Part shown: piece after piece, positions 28,293-39,343 of the stretch | How positions within the stretch are numbered: the first letter of the stretch is position 1 | Layout: every line of letters starts with the position of its first letter | Origin: Ettlia oleoabundans | Lineage: Eukaryota > Chlorophyta > Chlorophyceae > Chlamydomonadales | Assembly: GCA_019693395.1 (NCBI GenBank) | Contig: JAAMXP010000028.1 | Span: 1,242 to 46,033 of the forward strand | Direction: 5' to 3' | DNA: 44,792 bases | Translations under genes and position numbers: made by a program | Notes under the pieces: model-generated | Told to the model about the DNA's origin: nothing | Database searches by the model: none | Seen by the model: the letters and a program-made list of their open reading frames with translations, nothing else

Positions 28293-31200
28293 ATGGGCAA
28301 GAAGCGGGCACCACTTCAACTGAGCTGCCCACGACAGTTTCAGCAACTTGTGGGCGAGCCCTCGGCCTTACCAAAGCTGTTGCAGGAGCCGGGCAGGCGA
28401 GTGCAGGCCCGAGGCGTACCGGGCAAGCCTGCAAACCCCACATCCCTCTCCGAGCAGTGCCGGGCCGGCGCCAATGCAATTTCTGGGTATTTCTTTGCAC
28501 TGGCTGCAGGGCCCCGGATGTGGTGCAGGCGATAGCTGAGGGTCTGCAACCAGGATGTGGTTTGCATACTGCTGACGCCGGTCTCAGGTGGGCTGCTGCT
28601 AACGGGGACTTGGTAGGGAAGCAGCATCGTGTGAACAGGTCCGGCCCGTCTCGGTCGAGCATACATGGCAGCGTCAGCCGGCGGGGGCAAGTTGGCATAC
28701 ACCTCAAGTAGGCTCTGCTCTTCCACCTCCGCACACATTTGCAGGCTCCAGGTGCTGGGTTTGTTGGAGGAGAATGCAGTGGAGCTGTGTGGTGATGCAT
28801 CCACCGACCAGCTGCGGCAGTTGTATGAGGTGGTGCGCGATCGGTCCGCCAACCCCTCGCTTGACGGCCCCGCCAGAGCTGCGCGCATGCAGCAGGCGGC
28901 CCTACACACGCTCACCCAGCTTCTGATCCGTCTGGAGATGCAGCAGCGGGATGCCAGGCTGGTAAAGGTGCACGTTGAGACTCTGTTCCGAATCATGGAG
29001 CGTAGCGGCCCCCATGCCGCCGCATCACCCGACCTCTGCCGTTGCGCGGCCACCTGCTTGAGGTGGGTGCAGGACATTTCAACAAGGTTTTGGTTAAAAT
29101 CCCACAAAACATGCTCCTGACCTAGCCTGCCACGTGTGCATTTTGGCTACCGCCTGTTTGGGCTTGTTCCCAGGCCAGGTTAAGAGCGCAGCAGCATCTT
29201 CGTTGCGGATGCATGTGAGCATCCAACGTTGCCGACTTCTCCCGTATACTGTGTTTCTTAACTCATAAATCGCATTTGTGCGCCCCTGGAGCAGGCTGCT
29301 GGAGGAAGGTGCCCCCACGCTGCTGCTTGCAGGCTCCAAGCAGCTGCTGGAGCTGGCGCGGCGGGAGACCAGCGCAGCTGCCGAGAGCTACGCCATGCTT
29401 GCAGCGCGCGTGCTGGCACATGGAGCAGGTGCCTCGCTCTGCCTTTGGCTGCTCGCCAGCCTGCTGGATGGCTAGTTTTCTGCTCCTTTGCGTATCCGCA
29501 TGCCTTCTGCGGCTGCCTGTTGTCGCAATGCACCCCTGCCGGGGGGTAAGCGTCCCATCCCTTGTCGGTGCCCTTCACAATGCCTGCAGCCTTCGCTCCA
29601 CCTGGGGACCTTCCCAATTACTGCAGTGCCACTGACCGTTGTGCTTGCCATTCCCCTGCCCACCCCCACTGCCCGCCGCTGCAGTACGCTGCTTGGGTGC
29701 GCAGCGGGGCCAAAATGAAGAAGGCAGCGGCCATGGCGGCACAAAGCTCAAACCTGAGGAGCTGCCCTGCCCCAAGGATGAACCGCAGGCGCAGATCGCT
29801 GCAGATCCACGGTGCAAGCCCCTGTGCTGCAAGACGGGTTCGCCATTGGCTACGGTTGGGGAAGCAGGAGAGGAGCAGCAGGAGCAGGAGCAGGATGCTT
29901 TCAGTGCATTTTCTTCAATCGATGTGCAGGCATTGGCCCTGGGGGGCGGCGGCGCCAGCGGCAGCAATAGCGGCTCTGCCACGCCCTCGAGTGCTCGAGA
30001 TATTTCACCCGTCGGGACCCTGGATATTGTGCACCAGGGCATGACCGCATTTGCCTCGGGCCACACAGGTGGGTGGGGTGCTTGAGGCTGTTGTCACGCA
30101 GCCACTCAGTAATTCAACCAAATGCCAGGTTTGTTTGGCACTCACTGAACCATGGTTGACCTGCTCAGATTTCTCTGTGCGCTCGACCTGCCATGTGTGG
30201 CAGCGCCACCTTTCAGCAAACAGGTGTCCCAAGGCCCCACACCAGCTATGCTGACTGCTGTCGCTGGCATCATCCACCACCCTCCAACCCTCCCATCTCC
30301 TCCCGCCCGTGTGCGCCTTGCTGCAGCTGCGTCTTCAGACGACTTGAACAGCCCTAAGGACGCGCCTGGCAGCCCTCGTGGCGTGGCGTCTGTGCTGGGC
30401 ACCATCACCACAGACGACAGCGGGCGCAGCGCGCTCTCAGCACCGCCATGCCAGTTGGCGCCTCTGCGGGCGTATTCCAGCGGCTTGCTGGGAGGCCGGC
30501 ATGCCTCCATCGCCTCGAGTGAGGTGAGGCGCTTGCAGCAGGTTGCTGTCGTTACTAGTGATGTTGTTGCTAGCCTCTGCTGTCAATCTTGTTGTGTCTT
30601 ACAGACACGGCTCCAGCATGAATGACGGGACGCAACATGCTGGGAGCAGGAGGATTGGGATTTTGCCCCGGCTGCTCATAGCAACAGCTGCTCCTTGCAT
30701 ACCCTGGTGCATTCAAGGCTATTGCGCTGCCAACCAAGCTAGACTGCGCCTCATTGATCTGTTCTGCTGCGTTTCCGCATGCAACATCTTGCTACTCCGA
30801 TCGCTGCTTCATGTATGAGTGATCTCGCCTCATTTCACCTGGTGCTGCCCACGCTCCTGCCCTGGCTGCAGATCAGCGGCAGTGTGCAGCTGGATGGCGG
30901 CTCTGCCCAGCTGCTGCTGTCGCAGTTGTCCCACGGCCTGCGCCACTACCGTGTGCCGCAGCACCTGCACTGGCCCGACGCTTTGGCCCAGGACGCGCTA
31001 TCCGTGTTCCTCACTCCTGAGACACAGCAGGACTTGCGGCAGGCCTGCCTGGAATTCATGTCTGCTATGCCACGCCTCAGTGTGGAGGGAGTGGCATGTG
31101 TGACGGCCGCGCTGCCGCCCATAATGTGCGCTGCGGAGCTGCCGCCTGCGGATCTGCAGCGGGAGCTGGATGCGCTGCTGCACAGTGGGCGGACCTTGAT

Positions 31201-34200
31201 GCTCCAGGTGCGGCCGCGCTTGCTGCATGCCTGTACGTCACACTATAACTGAAAAGCATGGCAACAATGCAGGCTTCTGGGCAGACAATGAGTTGGATCC
31301 ACCATTTGGCATGCCTTCGCCGAGCAAGCCTGGTAGCAGCTTCCTGCACTTGCAGTTCCCCTTGCCCACACATGAGCTTCGTCGCTGCTGTCCGTCCCGC
31401 ATGCGCTTACAGCAAGTGTGCTTGCCCCATGCACCTGCCACTGCAGGCGGTGCTCAAGCTGTACTCTGAAGTGCCAGAGGGCTTTGCCGATTGGCAGGGG
31501 CGGCTGGTTGACGCGGTTCTGATGATGATCAACGGGCCCCACCCAACAGAGCAGCGAGTCATCGCCGCCACTTGGTGCCTGGTGCAGCACCACACGCAGC
31601 TGCACGCACGCCAGCCCAGCCTGTTTGCTGGGAGCTGGCGCCAGCTGCTGCCACACTCAGATGACCCCGCGCAGCTGCTCACCCTGAAAGTCAAGGCGCT
31701 GTCTGCATGCCTGGCAGGTGTGCTGCTTGTTGCGTACGTGTGCATGTCTTTGCCTGCCGCTTGCTGTGCCTTCAGGTGCCTCTGTTCTTGTGTCCAGCAA
31801 GGGCCAGACTCACACGATCTCCTACTCTCCCTGAGTTTCTTCATTTTATCGTTGCCATCTCTGCTGCAGTGGGGATTGGGCGGCCTGAGGAAATCTGCCC
31901 CATGGTGTTTGCTTGGGACGGCTTCTGGCAGCCCAAGCCCAGCGACCAGCAGCAGCGGCTGGCCACCTACGCGCTGCGCATGCTGGGCAGCGCTGCAATC
32001 AGCTACGGCGCGCTGCCACCTGCCCAGGCAGCGGCGGCACAACGCTGCACCGGCGCAGGCTGCTGTGCGGGTGCTGCAGCGGCGCCGCGGCCTGCCGCCA
32101 CAACGCATTATGTCAAAGCCTGCCTGGTGTCAGCCTGCCTGCAGCTACTTGCCACACGGCCGCAGTACCTGCCTGCCGTGGAGGCATTCCTTACCAGCTG
32201 CGGCAGCTGCTGCTCGGATATGCAGCTCACCCTGCTCAACTCCATTGATGCCCTGCTGTCAGCGGCCGCAGTTGGAACCTTCACCAGCCTGCAGCCGCAC
32301 CGAGAGGGCGCACCAATTCAGAAGCGGCGCAGCAGACTGCTAAATGCGTCGGATGTCGCCACTGGTGGCACTAGCAGTAGTAGCGCCAGCCATAAAAGCA
32401 GCCCTAAGGCTGGCCTGGGTGGCATGCGGCAGCGTGTGGCCAGGAGCATGTCTAAGAAGCTCTCCCCAGGTGCGTGGGCGGAGCCCTGTAAGTTTGCAAG
32501 TTTGCAGCTTGGCTCAAATGCCGGTGGTGCATGTCTGAAATGCGCCTCCTGCATCTGCTGCGTGCTTGCTGCATGGCTCCAGTTTGTTGGAGGGGTTCCA
32601 GTTTGTTGCAGTTGTGGACACTAGTGAACAACCACCCAGGCTGCTTGCAGCCATGCATCCATCCCTCTGCCCCTTGCACAGGGTCCCTGCAACCATCAGC
32701 CTGCGATTTACTTGCCCCGACTGCGTGCCAACTAAGTCCACACTTTTTGTCGTCGCCAAACCGCTTTGCAGCCTCCTCGCCTGATGATGGCAGCCTACAG
32801 CGGGCGGTAAGCTCAAGCACCACCACACCCACAGCACCCGAGCCCCTGTCTCCAGCTGCTACGCTGTCATCCATCCCAGAGCGCTCCCCATACGGGCTGG
32901 CAGCACCTCAGCCTCCCACGCCTCTTGCTAGCTGGGAGGAGGCTGAGGCCTGGCTGTGGGACTCTCGAACCTGGGCAGCACTCAGGTGATAGCATTGCTA
33001 ACAACACCCCAGTTGTGATCATAAACTCTAGCTGGCACAGCCTTTCTTTTTCTCAGCTGATCTAATGGTTCGGAAGCTCCTGCGGCCCATCGTGGCTGAT
33101 TGCATGCAAGACTGCACCGATAGCAAGCAACTTGAACCAAATCAATCATATCAGGGTGTACTATGCTTCTAGTGCCCTGTGTAGTTGCTGGCGCCAGTAC
33201 TACACCCATAGCTCCGCTTCCAACGGCTCGTTCGCTGCAACACTGTCGCTGCAACCTTGCTTACCCGATCGCACCTCATGGTTACCGCTCCTTCCTCCTA
33301 TCCTTTCCTTTCCTGACCTGCAGTGCCAACATGCTGGCACACGACCCCATGGCCTACCGCTCCCTGCTGCTGCGCCTGGCGCAGAGCGGCACCGGGGTGC
33401 TGCCCATGGGCGACTTGCGCCTGCTGGCTGCATATGCAAAGTGAGCCTGGGGCACATGAACTAGTGGTGGCAGCAGTTGGTGATGCCGCCGCTGGGGGGC
33501 GTTAGCTTTGCAGCCTGACTCTGCTTGTCCGTGTCAATGCCGCCTTCTCCCAACCGCCGCCACACCCTCCTCAACAGCCTCACCAATGTCATTCTGCTGC
33601 CCTGCCCCTCCCCTCTCCCGCTTGCAGCCAGTATCAGGGCGAGCTGTCGGGCCACGAGCTGACGGCCAAGGAGGCAGGCAATTGTGTGCTGGCAATCTGC
33701 CAAGCGGCTGCCATGACACACGTGAGTGAGGAGTGAGGCCCGTCGCACAGTTCACCTCTTGCCACTCTGTTCACTGATATTGCACTATACACACAGGTTA
33801 CGCATTCCCTGCCCTTAAACTTCCCTCCCTCCCCGGCTCGCCCTTGCTCTCCCCTTTGTGGCTGCCGCAGCTGCTGATTGGGCCTGCGGGCACCACCGTG
33901 GCCTCACCGCACAAGCAGCCTGCCTCCCGTGCATCCCGGGGTCGCCCCCGCATGCGGCCTTGTGACGACAGCAGCTCTCACGGCACCCGCCGCAGCAGCA
34001 GCCCTGGCGCCCTCAGCGTGGACGACAGCATGCTCACCCCTCAGTGGACCCTGCAGCAGGAGGAGGTGGCGGCGGCCATGCAGGCTGTGCTGTCGGCACT
34101 CACCTCGCACTTCCCAGTGGAAAGCGTGAGTCCATTGCTTGGTGCTGCCCCTGTCTATTTGTTACCGAGCAAAACGGGCCAGCTTCCGCACCTGCGCTAC

Positions 34201-34694
34201 ACCCGCCACACCAGAAAGTTGTTTGTTTTTGGGGGTTGGTTGGTAGGTTGTTGGTTGGTTGGTTGGTCCGCCAACATTGACGCTGCAATGCAACAACAAG
34301 GCCGCAGGGCAACCAGCACTGTGATGTGTGCTGTGTTTGCCTGTGTGCAGGTGCGGCGGCGCGCCCAGAGCTTCCTTGACTTGCTGGCCAACCCTTCGGC
34401 TTGGGACCTGCGTCTCAGGATGGGAACAATGGCTAAGGTGAGCGACTGTGTCGCCTGTATATGTGGGTGGGTTGCAGGGCCCCATCACCTCGCAAGCGCA
34501 GGTGGTTGGCGCTGGCAGCACACTTTGCCGCGTGCGCCCTCGTGCTTTTTTATATTACAATTCCGTTGTACCCCTGCTCGTTTATTAATGCTCCATGTCA
34601 TACACACCCACCCACACATGAAATGCGTCATTGTGCTGTGCAGATGTTGGGTGGCTACTTCTCGGAAGCAGTGAGCATCGCCAGCTACCTGTGA
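28293..34694 (+). CDS. AP5B1: Probable AP-5 adaptor complex subunit beta (AP5B1)
   Basis: Large helical-repeat protein, 1083 residues from 14 exons: 28293-28486, 28745-29062, 29295-29428, 29685-30068, 30327-30523, 30872-31207, 31447-31717, 31870-32469, 32772-32985, 33324-33440, 33628-33721, 33871-34125, 34351-34437 and 34644-34694. AP-5 is an endosomal adaptor. The assignment rests on two blocks that follow the plant AP-5 beta pattern: RCAATCLRLLEEGAPTLL with ESYAMLAARVLAHGA (plants: ECLRELE, then QSYxLL), and VLKLYSEVPEGFADWQGRLV with ATWCLVQHH. Two hydrophilic, Ser-rich insertions (29685-30523 and the end of exon 8 into exon 9) look disordered. The first exon junction is the least certain, and the first 65 residues show no known domain. 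Hyccin and EFR3 were considered and fit worse. Length is near the plant proteins (about 1,100). Confidence 0.65.
34219..34267 (+). repeat. GGTT-rich tract in AP5B1 intron
   Basis: Degenerate GGTT/TTGG repeats lie in the intron between exons 12 and 13 of AP5B1. Four or more GG runs with two-base spacing could form a two-tetrad G-quadruplex in the transcript. It is otherwise simple sequence. Confidence 0.7.
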
Positions 34695-34698
34695 CCCA

Positions 34699-34731
34699 AA
34701 TAAAAGAGGCGGCCCTAATAAAAGAGGCGGC
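34699..34731 (+). repeat. 15-bp direct repeat containing AATAAA after AP5B1 stop
   Basis: The word AATAAAAGAGGCGGC occurs at 34699-34713 and again at 34717-34731, starting four bases after the AP5B1 stop codon. Each copy contains the canonical eukaryotic AATAAA hexamer, while no TGTAA follows within about 1.4 kb. Confidence 0.85.
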
Positions 34732-36232
34732 TATTTTCGAAAAATGCTAGCTGCCTCTTACCAGGATGCTAACACCTACCGGGTAGTTTTCATAACACCC
34801 CACCCCACCTCCACCCCACACATACACACACACATCCATTCATTCACCACACACACAGGCGGCGCATTGGCCAGCCCCTGTGCCGCCATCAACCACCACC
34901 ATCACAAGCCCTGCTTGCCGCGCCAACTGAGTCGGTCTCGGTTGCCGCCACGCGGGCCCTGTGGCCTGCGCGTCGTTTTTATAGTATAGTGTTGACCCCT
35001 TTCCTGCCCCTGCCCTCCCTCCCGTCCCTCAGACCTGCACTTCAGTCATTTGCGCTAATGGCATTTCCCTTTCTGTTGTCACCCTCCAGCCACGTGCCCA
35101 CCTGCCGGCCGCCTCCCCTCACCGGCCTTGCTGCTGCATGCGCTTGCTTGTGTATGCACCCACGGCGCCTGCTAAGGCCGCACACCTCTTGTTGCTGTCG
35201 GCATGTTAGGATGAGCATGATCCTTTCGTGTACGTATTTTTCGTACCTTCGCTTCAATGGTCCCACGTAAGCTTCAAACCTGCGTGGAACTCTCTTTTAC
35301 TCTCTTCTTTCCCCATCTTTCTATTCCCATGCGAGCCGGGCTCGTCCCCCCTTGGATTCTGTTTTGAGGCTGAGTGCAAGTGAGCGCGCGAGTGGGGAGC
35401 CCCTTTCTTACAAACTGCATCACATACGCGGGGGAATTCTTGCCGACAGGCTTGTCTTTTTGGGAGCTACAAATGTCCTTCGTCTGTTTGGTTGTGTTTT
35501 CTTCGCATCTTTTTCATAAAGGGGCTTGCCAGGCAAGCGTTAGCTTGAGTGATCTTCTTTACACATTCCGTACAACTCCTGCATATGCCAATGGTGCCCT
35601 AGCCAGTTGCATACCCCCGTCTTGAGTTGAGCACCTGCTTGCTCTACCTGTGCATACTGTGGGGGTCGTTGGCAAGTGTGCCAGCGACCCATGCCCACCT
35701 CCTTCCACTCTTCCCTTCCATCCACTAGTCTCATCCCATGCAGCAGAGATCCCCTTCTTCCTCCTGTCGTTTCTCCCTGGTTTGATACAGCAATCGAAAC
35801 CCAACCTCCCTTTGCCTTTGCCCTTTGGGATTCTAAACCTCACGCCGCACACCCAATGAATGGTCCGCACCCTACAAGTGCTGGCGTGCTATCCTCCTTA
35901 CTGCCCAGGCTCTTGCAGCCACAAAAAGGGCCCGGCAAAGTGCACCGTCGCCCCTCTTCTATTGATTGATACGTTGTCGTGAGGATCCTTGCACCGCTAT
36001 TTTTCAGTACTGCTGTTTGGGTTACATGTTCCTAGGTGCCGATTTGGCCCCTCGCAGCACCGTCATGGTCGTGTTCACCGCCCTCCGCTGCGGGTGGTGC
36101 TGTGTAAGCACATGCGTATACAGGCAAGCAAGCAGAGGCCTCTACAGTGCAGCAACATATTCAGTCCAAGTTCGAGGTGCCTGGCAGATGCATATATGCA
36201 TGCAGGCAAGCAGAGCGGGGCTTGGGATGTTG

Positions 36233-36237
36233 TTACA
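36233..36237 (-). terminator. TGTAA polyadenylation signal (candidate)
   Basis: Reads TGTAA on the minus strand 79 nt beyond the SDR stop; another copy lies at 36022-36026. Confidence 0.35.
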
Positions 36238-36315
36238 GCAGTTTCCCTCTGCTAATCAGGTCCCCCTTGCGGGTGTCAGTCTATCGGCATAAGCTACTGC
36301 CATCAGATGACGTTT

Positions 36316-39121
36316 TTATCCATATTTCTGGATATCCCAGACCTCCATTACGCCCGGCGGCACGGAGGGGTCCAGCACAGCATTCACAGCAGCCTTTGCC
36401 ACGGCATCCACGCTGCAAAGCAGAGTCAGGGGTGGGTGGGTGGTGGTAATGGTGGTGTGTGTGTGTTTTGGGGGTGGGCGGAGGGGGTTGGGGGGTTAGG
36501 TGTTTAATATGTTGCTTGGACTAATACTCAAACTCAGGAGTGTTGCAAGGATTTTCCAGCATTGTAAACAGTTTGGTTGGCCTTATTGCCTCATTGCTGC
36601 CACAAACAGACACAGGCGAGCACCCAAGTAAGCCTGAACGGCAAAGGCATCCCAAGACCACGATGCAGCCCAATCCTGCTTCACACTCACGCTCCTCACC
36701 TCAACGGCGGCACAAAGGCCGCTCCCAAGATGGGTATGTTTGCCAGCGATTTGGTGGGCAGCAGGCTCAGGGCCTGCAGGTGCAAGGCCAAAGTGGCTGC
36801 CCTCATTTTAAACTCAGGGCTGCAGCCGCTGAGGATGCTACTGATGGCCCGCCGCTACCTAATTTAGAAGCTGTCAGCACCCATTGCTCTGCCACCATGC
36901 TCCTTCCTTTGGCCAGGCAGTACGGCCTGATGCTGCCAAGGGCTGCCACCACGGCACTGTGAAAGGTCATACACTCTACAACAATTCCACCACTCCGCGA
37001 TATGCCCCACGCTACTCTGCTGCAGCACTCTCAACAGGCGGTACGCCGTTCATGTGCCACACGACACCACACCACACCACACAGTTACACAACCCCAAGA
37101 TTCTACAGGAAGCACAACATGACTCACCACCCTCAGCGGAGCGCCCACCAATCCCAGCGGCACCGACATGCTGCCCACAGCGCGACTGCCGTAAATGAAT
37201 CCCGGTCGCAGAGCCACGCCACCTGCGGTGCCCTCGGGTGAGAATGGATAGTATGCAAGAGTTGGCAAGAATTGGCAAGAGTTTGCAAGATTAGCTGGCA
37301 CCTTGGTTGCAGTGAATCGGGCAGCACAGCCCTATGCTACCCGCGCAGCCACCCAACGCAGGGATGGCGAGAAAGGTGGCTCCCTTGCGTGTTCAAACAA
37401 TTACAACCCAAGGTGGCCGGACAAGCTGCTGCACGTTTGTGTTGCTTGCAGTTACATGCATCCTTCTCCTTCTTCTTACACTAGCATGACCCTCACGCTT
37501 GTGGGTGCCCTACACACCTGTGGGGTACACCGCTGCCATGTGCTGCTCCGCATCCCTCTTGCCCTGGAAGTATCCCTTCAGCAAGAAGTCCTGGGCGTGC
37601 CAGCCCCGAGGGAACTTGTACTCTGCCACTGCAGGCCCAATATGAGGAGCATAGCATAACAAGTTGGCACAACTTGCAGCACGGGGGAGGCAGGGATTAT
37701 ATTCGAACAGCATGGGCCAGCATTGGAAGGCAGTTATTTCGTGAGGATGAGGCAGTGGTGCCTTGTCTGGCTGTGGATGAAGGTGTACAGCCTGACCTGA
37801 GATGAACGCAAAGCGGGGTACTCCAGCAGCGGCGGCTGCCTCCATGACGCGCATGTTTGCCTCCCCACATATCTGCAGGCAGGCACAGAGAAGTTTCAAG
37901 AAGCAGGCAAGGAGGTACGCAAATTGACTGTCACGCAGATGGCGGGCCAATGTGCACCGCTGTGAATCGAAACCCCGCACCCAGCATGCCAGGTTTTTGA
38001 GTGCTGGCCGTTTGCTGCTGTTTATGGTGTCATAGCTGTTCTTGCACGCTGCTGCATCTCCCAACCTAAACCAAGCAACCTTTTGCCTGATGCACACTAC
38101 ACATTGCACTGCAGGAACCTGGCCCTCCCTCCCTCCCTCCCTCTCAGTGGCACCCACCTTGTACATGAGATCGTTGCTGCCAAAGGCGCCTAGTGTGGAC
38201 ACCACTCCCGAGGCGCCCTTCAACAAATCTTTCCAGGGCTGCTGCGGGTCCAGCGCATCACCCTGTGATGTGGGCGCATGTGGCGGTTTCAACAAGGTGC
38301 TGGGTGGATGGTATCAAAGATGGGAGAATGTGTTGAGTCGGCAGGTAGTGCAGCGGATGGGAGGGGCAAATGGGTTGATGGCTCGGTTATTGTGAGTGAA
38401 TCTAACAATGTGTGGCTGCTCTCGTCTCGGGCGTCAAAATGCAAAATCTGCTACTGTTGGAGTGCTCCCCACTCACCGAGATAAGCAGGGGGCACATAAA
38501 ATGCACACAAAATGGTGGCATGCATGTGTGGCCCGCCCTGCTGCACATCTAGCGGACTTGCCTGCACCCACTCCACTTTTCCCAGCCAGTCGCCGTGTAA
38601 GTTGCGTGGCCGCCCCGAACGGTTGATGCTAACCACCGCAGCTCCTGCCGCCAACCCCTGTTGACACACCCTGCTGCCCACATAGCCGTTGCCGCCAAAC
38701 ACCACCAGGCGCGGCGTGTAGGTGTGGTAGTCGCCCAGGTCTGCCGCTGAGGAAGCTGACGTGGAAGCTGAGCCGGAGGATGAGGCAGAGGCATCACCAG
38801 CAGACGTTGTGCCGGCAGCCTGACCCTGCTGACCCTGTGCTGCCGCCACTGCCGACGCCTCTGCCGTAGCTGCTACGCCCGCGGCTTCCGCGGCGTCTGC
38901 GTCCTGGGGAGGCTTGGCGCCTGCATCGGAGCTGATAGGTCGGTTCCAGAGCCTGCAGAGGACGCACACAGGAGCGTCTATTTGCCGACTCTGCTGACGG
39001 GGCGCAGTGCACTGGAATGCACCACTCAATCGCTGCAAACCTGCCTCGGAAGTGATCCAAAGGCGGAGACCACTCGGGTTGCCTCTGCGAGGCCACCAGC
39101 AGGAACCCTGCTCGCCAACAT
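36316..39121 (-). CDS. Plastid atypical SDR, NAD(P)-binding protein (At1g32220-like)
   Basis: Rossmann-fold protein of the extended/atypical short-chain dehydrogenase group found in plant plastids. Eight exons: 39121-39041, 38903-38562, 38262-38158, 37872-37797, 37628-37518, 37222-37128, 36773-36700 and 36412-36316, giving 326 residues. After a presequence and an Ala/Ser/Gly-rich linker of about 55 residues comes the dinucleotide motif VVFGGNGYVGSRVCQQG (glycines from residue 97), VVSINRSGRP, GASGVVSTLGAFGSNDLMYK, ICGEANMRVMEAA, GVPRFAFIS, LLKGYFQGKRDAE, VALRPGFIYGSRAV, VPLGLVGAPL and SVDAVAKAAVNAV. The classical SDR Tyr-x3-Lys is replaced by GYFxGKR, as in the At1g32220 group. The second intron has a GC donor (CAG|GCAAGT). 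The first junction is uncertain: homology does not constrain the linker. Substrate unknown. Confidence 0.88.
36430..36496 (+). repeat. G-rich tract with canonical G-quadruplex motif
   Basis: Within the last intron of the SDR gene the plus strand has G runs including gggggtgggcggaggggg then tt and six more G (36470-36496), which satisfies a G3+N1-7 pattern. The transcript carries the C-rich complement, which doubles as the intron's pyrimidine tract. Confidence 0.8.
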
Positions 39122-39343
39122 GGACGATCTGAGCCTCCTTCCCTCCTTGTATGATCCCTTACAAAAGCTGATTACGTTACGTTACGACAGGTGGAGAGAG
39201 CCGGATCAAGAGGTAGTGACACGCAGCGCGCACAGCACGGCGCCCTGCTGACGCGGACTGGAACAAAATGTAATCAGTACCTGACAGTATACATCAACAA
39301 AATCGATAGTAATGTGGCCAGAAGAATAATCAAATCAATAGCA
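39122..39343. other. Short spacer between tandem RUS and SDR genes
   Basis: Only 222 bp separate the RUS stop from the SDR start. A minus-strand TGTAA at 39163-39159 would end the RUS transcript about 20 to 30 nt before the SDR ATG, so the RUS 3' UTR and SDR promoter/5' UTR must overlap or be very compact. Confidence 0.5.
39159..39163 (-). terminator. TGTAA polyadenylation signal (candidate)
   Basis: Reads TGTAA on the minus strand, 181 nt past the RUS stop codon. Confidence 0.45.

Larger units (their letters stand above)
34695..36315. other. Long convergent, pyrimidine-rich spacer
   Basis: This 1.6 kb interval between AP5B1 (plus) and the SDR gene (minus) is the longest gene-free stretch. 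It is rich in C and T on the plus strand from about 34,980 to 35,900, begins with a duplicated AATAAA-containing 15-mer, and contains TTACA words (minus-strand TGTAA) at 36022 and 36233 near the SDR 3' end. Open frames here are short, start without support and show no family motif. I see no tRNA or repeat element. Confidence 0.5.

Noticed and set aside
28340..29107. 255-codon minus-strand open frame
   Set aside because: Antisense to the first two AP5B1 exons, no ATG-supported start, no family motif, and composition explained by the GC-rich opposite strand.
31258..32343. 361-codon plus-strand open frame
   Set aside because: Only 31447-31717 is in the AP5B1 frame; the rest reads through an intron and then an out-of-frame part of the next exon.
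28293..34694. Hyccin (FAM126) or EFR3 as identity of the large helical gene
   Set aside because: The hyccin signature around SFRIPSLSKPSIYHEP and the EFR3 N-terminal palmitoylation Cys cluster are both absent, whereas two AP-5 beta blocks match.
34744..35870. Several short open frames in the 1.6 kb spacer
   Set aside because: None has splice-compatible neighbours or a recognised motif; the plus-strand ones are driven by the pyrimidine-rich composition.
38120..38146. CCCT tandem repeat as a regulatory element
   Set aside because: It is simple sequence inside an SDR intron; no function is supported.
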